Below, in pieces: positions 59,260-64,000 of a DNA stretch of 64,000 bases; within the stretch, counting starts at the first letter, position 1, and every line of letters starts with the position of its first letter. Made by a program: the position numbers and the translations under genes. The stretch is from Sodiomyces alkalinus F11. Taxonomy: Eukaryota; Ascomycota; Sordariomycetes; Glomerellales; Plectosphaerellaceae. The DNA is taken from contig NW_021167085.1 of the NCBI RefSeq assembly GCF_003711515.1, positions 497,649-561,648 of the forward strand, in the 5' to 3' direction. Under the pieces are notes generated by a model. The model made no database searches. It saw nothing but the letters and a program-made list of their open reading frames with translations, and was not told the DNA's origin.

Positions 59260-60760
59260 CTTGCCTTCTCCCATACAAACAACTAAGGGCGAACTCTCTT
59301 CTATCTCTGTCGCTCTCCCGCTTCGCGCCGTCCCGTCACAATCATTCATACCAGACGAAGTAGGGAAAAAAGGGAGGAATGAAGCATGTCGCAGCGATTC
59401 AGGAACCGGAAAGGGGTCCAGTTTCCCCCGCATTCCACAACGGGCCCCCACGGGAACCCCTAGGCCGCCTGCAGATACCTGCACTGCATTCTCCGGCATC
59501 ATCTCTCCCGATCACCACAGGAATGGGTGTGGTTTCGATCAAAACTCATGGCGTGATGACCTTCCCCATGCTAGATCTCCACATACGACGTATACCATTT
59601 CGAGTCAACAAAGCGAAATGGAAGCCAAGCCGCTTCTAAGAACTTTTGATTTGTATGGTACGGTACGTTGTACGTATGGGTCGCCAACCGCCTACCTCTG
59701 TCCCGTGGTTCCCTGAATCCCCCGTTCTGTCTGAAACGCCCTCAAGACACCGTTCGGCCACAATACTACGGGTCGTGACCGGAGAATTCAGCGTAATGGA
59801 ACGGATTGTAATAAACAAGCAATCCCAACACACATCAGTATCCGTACCTTTATATAATGCGACTTGCTGAGCCACCTCAGTCCAGGGTCCTCGGCCATTC
59901 CGGCCGGCCCTTGCATTCTTCGGCGCCTCCCCCGTGTATGAGTCTTCTCTTTTATGGGTTTGCTGCTTTGGTTAAGGGGGTCATGCAATACGACTATGCT
60001 GAAGAGCGGCGGCTTTGTAAACTCCGCTCCTTCGGCTTATTTTCTCTTCGTCAGGCATGAGTGTTCCAGCTGCTGCTGATCAAGCATCACTCACACAATG
60101 GTACGAGACCGAGACCGAGACGGAAACGCCCTTTGTTGCCATTTTTATATCTTGCCAGACCATGTTCAACCACGGGCTCGATGGGCTCGTGAGACGGAGC
60201 ACCGGAAGTTGGCGGCTTTTTACCATCATCCTGTGATGAGAGCAATGGGAAAATGTCCGTTGACATCTTCTTTTGCACCCCTTGTCCAAAGGAGGCAGGG
60301 GATGCATTCTAACGTTTCATATCGATTTAGGCAAGGCATGTGTCCTCTGGTCATAAGGCAGAGGCAGTAGATGAGATGGGCATACCAGCTGGCAAAAATG
60401 GGTGTGTGACTATTAGTGTTCAGATACATTTGTAGGACTTATATTGTACGATAAAAAACCCCGAGGTCCCAGAGCAACCGGTCATTCTCGCATCGACTGT
60501 ACATGTCGTTATGAAGATTCCGTCAGGACGTATACATAGAATCCAGAAACCAAGTTTACCTACCAAACCAACGTACCAAGCCTGAAGTGTGCAAAACGCC
60601 GGCTCAGAAGTCCGTCCTTGGTCGTATATGTAAGCACGTAAAACACATAGCATCTGTTACATAGAGCCCCTGCAAGACAGCTGAGAAAAGGGAAAGCAAA
60701 AAAAAAAAAACAAGAAGAAAAAAAGTCCAAACAGACAGGAGTATCACGCAGCTCGCTCAC

Positions 60761-61426
60761 TCAGCAGCGCCGATCATAAGGATAAGGATCGTAATACTCC
60801 CTCTCCCGAATGCGATCCTCGATGCAGATGCGCGTGCGGTCCTCCTCGGGCGGGGGCGGCGGGGGGAGCATACGAGGCGGCGAGGGCGACGGGCAGTACC
60901 TGCGCGGCGGCGCACTGATATAGCGGTACGTGTCGTACTGCGGGGAAGGGGACCGGGGCCGACAGCGCACGGGGACGGGGACGAGCTTCTCGCGCTCGAT
61001 GTAGACTTCGCGTGTCTCGATGTGACGCGAGCGGGACCGGGACCGGGACCGGCGCTGCTTCTTCTTCTTTCTCTTCTTCTTATCCTCGGACGGGTCGACG
61101 TCTACGGCGATGACATCGATGGGCTCGGGTTCCGGGGGAGGGAGCGGGATGCAGGGCGGTGGGAGTGGCGCCGGCACCTCGATCTTAGGAGGCGGGGTAC
61201 ACTCCCGAGGCGGAGGCGGGGGCGGGGGAAGGATGGTGGTACGGGTCGTGCGGATGGTTGCGCGGTCCGGGATCGGGGGTTCGAGGTAGAGGCGCACTTT
61301 GGAGCCGCGCTTGCGGTCGGTGCTGTAGTAGTCTCTTGGGTAGGCTGAGGCGACAAAAAGAAGGTCAGCGGTTACTTTCAGGGAGGGAGAGACGTTGGGA
61401 ATCGTGGATCTTCTCGTACCACTCAT
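60761..61426 (-). CDS. Pro-rich, Arg-Ser-repeat protein
   Basis: Unnamed small basic protein. I prefer a two-exon model: 61420-61426 (ATGAGTG) and 60761-61344, joined across a 75-nt intron with a GCTGACC branch site. It gives about 196 residues starting MSAYPRDYYSTDRKRGSKVR. The unspliced reading also stays open (221 residues), but its extra stretch (NVSPSLKVTADLLFVASA) looks like intron. Features in order: PPPPPPPRECTPPPK, acidic DVIAVDVDPSEDKK, KKRKKKKQRR as a nuclear-localisation-like block, RSRSRSRSR, and a Tyr/Arg/Pro-rich tail ending YYDPYPYDRRC. RS repeats and Pro-rich runs suggest a nuclear RNA-associated or phase-separating protein; that is inference. No RNA-recognition motif is present. 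Confidence 0.7.
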   Translation of the reverse strand: MSGTRRSTIPNVSPSLKVTADLLFVASAYPRDYYSTDRKRGSKVRLYLEPPIPDRATIRTTRTTILPPPPPPPRECTPPPKIEVPAPLPPPCIPLPPPEPEPIDVIAVDVDPSEDKKKRKKKKQRRSRSRSRSRHIETREVYIEREKLVPVPVRCRPRSPSPQYDTYRYISAPPRRYCPSPSPPRMLPPPPPPEEDRTRICIEDRIREREYYDPYPYDRRC

Positions 61427-62570
61427 GATGACAGGATGGTACTACGTGTGCGTGATGGTGAGATGCCCACCAGGATAGTGATGTAGGTCTGTGGCCTTCG
61501 GAGACGATGCGACAAGGAACAGGCGCTGCCTTCGTCGACGTTCGTGTCGCTGGGTCGCGGGGTCGACGAAAAGTTGAAGCAAGAAGACCAGTTACGAGGT
61601 AGGGCGGGGTCTCCTGCGGTCGTATTGGGAGAAGTCGAGCACGGCGAGGATGATAGACGGACAGTAGGGAGGTGGTATATATGAGGTGAGGCTTCGAGTT
61701 CAGACGAATCGTCAGCTAAACATCCAGCCTATCCCCGTAGCAAGGGGGGTTCGTAAGGCTTACGTCTGTCTGCCTTGGGATGTAAGAAGAAGCCGGGTTG
61801 CAAGAGAGCCAGCGACAAAAGACCACGAGCTGGTTTTAATCGTTTCTCGTCTAACGGTCTAGAGCGTTATCAGTCGAACGGTGGATGAGAGTGGGGACGG
61901 AGTCGACCGATGGCGTTGGTACCTAAGGTAGGAATAAGTCATGGAGATGACAAAGGGGAAGATAAAGCACAAGGGAGACGAGTGTGCGGAACTCGAGGCT
62001 CGACCCTCGGGTTTCTTCTACACGTGTACTTCCCCTCTATCCCCCGTGGACAATGACGCAAGTCCAAAGCATCGAAGCAAGGAACTCGGCAGAAAGTTGT
62101 CAGCTCACTCTGTGGTGGGTGCACAGGGGGCGGGGGGGTTCATTGACACATGTGTGTCATTTCAGCCACATTTCTGAGGCGCATGATAATAAGTGGCTGG
62201 GCCCTTCTCGATCAATGAAAAGAAGCCAAAACGGTTATCCGCCATGACTTGATTAAGACCTCGCTTCTCCCGATTGTCCTGCTGATCTTTCAACGTCCTG
62301 TTCCCCCATGACTGACATCAATCCCGCTTCTTTTTCCAATAGGCACATGATCAGAGCGCGGTCCAATAGCCGATCCATTCGCTTTCTTCGTACATGGTGT
62401 TTTCTTGTCATGTCCGGCCCTTGATTGTGCTTCGTTCAGCCAGGACGCCCAGCGAAAGAAAGGGGGAAAAAGGGCCAGACCACAGAAAAAACGAAGATCT
62501 TGCTGCATGCTATGGACACCCCTCATGGAAGAAAATGGGAAAGTCAAAACGGGACAAAAAGAAAAGAAAA
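61427..62570. other. Intergenic between the RS protein and tRNA-Ser
   Basis: Promoter side of the RS protein gene; GGTACCTAAGGTAGG word at 61919. No gene supported. Confidence 0.6.
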
Positions 62571-62574
62571 GAAT

Positions 62575-62578
62575 AAAA
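62575..62578 (-). terminator. Pol III terminator for tRNA-Ser
   Basis: First run of four T on the minus strand, about 20 bases past the tRNA 3' end, after four TTTAG units. Confidence 0.55.
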
Positions 62579-62598
62579 CTAAACTAAACTAAACTAAT

Positions 62599-62680
62599 CG
62601 ATGACAGGCGGATTTGAACCGCCGCGGCCGAAGCCATATGATTTCTAGTCATACCCATTAGACCACTCTGGCATGTCACC
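62599..62680 (-). tRNA. tRNA-Ser (anticodon AGA)
   Basis: The minus strand folds as an 82-nt class II tRNA. The acceptor GGTGACA pairs with TGTCATC (one G-U), followed by discriminator G as in serine tRNAs. The D arm is CAGAGTGGTCTAATGG (A box). The anticodon stem-loop TATGA-CTAGAAA-TCATA shows AGA. A GC-rich long variable arm (TGGCTTCGGCCGC) and T arm GGCGG-TTCAAAT-CCGCC (B box) complete it. There is no intron. CCA is not encoded. It reads UCU and, after A-to-I editing, UCC and UCA. Confidence 0.96.
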
Positions 62681-63363
62681 CGCCGATGTTGTTGTTTTGG
62701 GTCCCGTTCCTGGCGCCTGACTAGTCTTGCCAGAGCGTGTAGGATCGTGAGTGGATTCATCACGGATTTATATCGGATTTATATCGGATTTATATCGGAT
62801 TTATCGTTGCGCGTTGGCGGCGCCATCGAATGATCACTTCCACAGGAAACTGTTAACTGTTTCACTCGAAATTCTCATCTTCGTCCGCAAGAACATTTCC
62901 TGTCTTCATGAGAGACTGATCTGTCTACAGACTCTTTAGCCGCGAAGTGCTTCATCATTCCATCATAACCTGGCGTTTCCTCATCGTCTATGGGCTAAGT
63001 CTCTCATGGTGCTCTGAAGCCATGATCCAGCTAGAAAGAAATGAGACCAAGAAAAGAGTTGAGGGCGTTCTCTACCCAAGCCGAGTTCTGATATGGAAAG
63101 GCCTGAAAACTGCTTATCCTGTCACCTTCCTTGGGTGAAAACCGAAAACCCAGACCAACAATCTCCCCCTTGCGTCAACCAAAAAACTCCAATATCGCAA
63201 ATCCGTAAAGCAAGCAGGCAGCCATGCATATGCAGATGCAAAATGCCAAACAAAGCATGGGCGATACGCTGCCTGTATCCGTTTGACTCGTCACGAAAGA
63301 GTGGCATGAGATGAGAGATCATCTTGATGACATCCGTCGGACCGTCGCCTTCACATGCTGCCT
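62681..63363. other. Intergenic between tRNA-Ser and the edge gene
   Basis: Apart from the 11-bp tandem repeat, nothing gene-like is seen. It includes the 3' region of the next gene. Confidence 0.6.
62763..62806. repeat. Tandem repeat, unit CGGATTTATAT x 4
   Basis: Three exact 11-bp units and a fourth ending CG, 83 bases upstream of the tRNA gene. Confidence 0.9.
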
Positions 63364-63905
63364 TCACATGCCGAACTGAGCCACAGCCTTCTCAACTTGC
63401 TCCGAGGGTAATTCGGGACCCAACCAGTCCCATCCATCGGGAGCGTCATCGTCGGTGATGAGACCCGTGTGGCGGAAACGCCAAATCACCTCGCGCCAGG
63501 GGAAGTAGTATTCCTGCATGCGGAACCAGAACTGCTCGATCAGAGGACGAAGGTACGGCTGCTTCTTCATCCAAGGTACGACCATGATATTGAGACGCGC
63601 AAGGGGGAGCAACATCTTCCTCGTGTCGTCGGGGTAGTACTCCTCTCTGCAGAGGCAGGTGTTGGCATACCGGAGCTTGGTCTCGCAGTCTTCATATTGC
63701 GTCGGGTGAAGACGATAATAGGCGAGGCTCTTCTTTTCGGAGATGAGACCTCTGAGTGTCCCGATCGCTTGCTCGACAATCTTGAGGGTATATTCTTGCA
63801 GCCGGGCCACCCTCCAAGAAGTTGCGAGCATGTACATGTGGATGTTGGCCTGGATGTAGCCGAGATCCAGAGGATTACCCTCATCGGGCTCGCAAATAGC
63901 GAGGT
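63364..63905 (-). CDS. 3' exon of a partial gene, possibly BTB/POZ-related
   Basis: Terminal exon of a gene running off the right edge. The exon begins after an acceptor (CGATAG) at 63906-63907 with a branch-like TGACTGAC upstream. It encodes about 180 residues: LAICEPDEGNPLDLGYIQAN, IHMYMLATSWRVARLQEYTL KIVEQAI, YYRLHPTQYEDCETKLRYAN TCLCREEYYPDD, a Trp-rich MMKKQPYLRPL-like region (actual VVPWMKKQPYL), and the end EQVEKAVAQFGM. The IHMYMLATSWRVARLQEYTL segment resembles the helix after the BTB fold in fungal BTB proteins (VYALADKY-type). The BTB core itself would lie outside the window, so the family is uncertain. Confidence 0.6.
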
Positions 63906-64000
63906 CTATCGCGGCCGGAAACGAAAAAAGAACAACAACAGTCAGTCAATCCGATTTCTCGATTGTTGGGTGTTCAGAAGGGGATCTAATGGCCGACTTA

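Larger units (their letters stand above)
56055..60760. other. Long intergenic region
   Basis: About 4.7 kb and the longest gene-free stretch. It carries a perfect 22-bp palindrome (56504), a G-quadruplex-type block (56599), many TACGAAGTA and GTAC words at 57250-57960, A-rich tracts (58322-58360, 58760-58803) and a GT microsatellite (59231). Open frames of 120-180 codons exist but lack family features, and overlapping ones occur on both strands. Confidence 0.55.

Noticed and set aside
1..64000. Secondary-metabolite or defence gene cluster
   Set aside because: No polyketide synthase, peptide synthetase, terpene cyclase, NLR or HET gene is present; the genes are functionally unrelated apart from the mitochondrial theme.

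Overview
The window is nuclear DNA of a filamentous ascomycete (Pezizomycotina, most likely Sordariomycetes). The evidence is short GT-AG introns with CTRAC-like branch sites, monocistronic genes on both strands separated by 0.3-4.7 kb, a GC-rich third codon position, and fungal families: an Asp f 2/Pra1 zinc-binding protein, an M43 secreted metalloprotease, a 2EXR protein, a Zn2Cys6 regulator and a Bem3-type RhoGAP. I see no bacterial operon, phage, CRISPR array or biosynthetic cluster.

Layout. 1.4-2.5 kb (+): 20S proteasome subunit alpha7. 2.9-7.2 kb (-): ten-exon pyruvate carboxylase, convergent with it. 11.4-12.2 kb (-): mitochondrial pyruvate carrier MPC1. 12.9-13.9 kb (-): spliceosomal SmB, divergent from ribosomal protein uL5/RPL11 at 14.4-15.0 kb (+). 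16.1-18.4 kb (+): ATP synthase F1 alpha. 19.1-20.6 kb (+): ATP-dependent NAD(P)H-hydrate dehydratase. 25.1-26.8 kb (+): unrecognised conserved-looking protein. 27.3-28.4 kb (+): J-domain protein. 28.7-29.8 kb (-): 2EXR protein. 30.54-30.98 kb: a 442-bp non-autonomous DNA transposon with long inverted repeats and an 8-bp target duplication. 32.1-33.2 kb (-): secreted M43 metalloprotease. 36.4-37.6 kb (+): single-pass surface protein. 40.0-41.0 kb (+): Asp f 2/Pra1-like secreted protein. 44.6-45.6 kb (+): serine-rich protein with five RRxS sites. 46.7-49.9 kb (-): Zn2Cys6 transcription factor interrupted by an assembly gap in a CAA repeat. 50.8-56.1 kb (-): PX-PH-RhoGAP protein. 60.8-61.4 kb (-): Pro/Arg-Ser-rich protein. 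62.6 kb (-): tRNA-Ser(AGA). 63.4 kb to the edge (-): partial gene.

How the genes fit together. The left third (1-20.6 kb) is housekeeping. Pyruvate carboxylase, MPC1, ATP synthase alpha and NAD(P)HX repair all touch pyruvate or mitochondrial energy metabolism, but each has its own promoter and I infer no operon-like control. The middle (28-41 kb) is more accessory: secreted and surface proteins, the transposon, and long gene-free stretches. The right part holds regulators (transcription factor, Rho GAP, candidate kinase substrate). Long intergenic regions repeatedly carry short palindromic words (TACCTTAAGGTA-like, TACGGAGTA, TACGAAGTA). Coding exons as short as 3, 8, 9, 12 and 7 bases recur among the housekeeping genes.

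Exon boundaries were read by eye from splice signals, reading-frame continuity and remembered family conservation. No database search was run.
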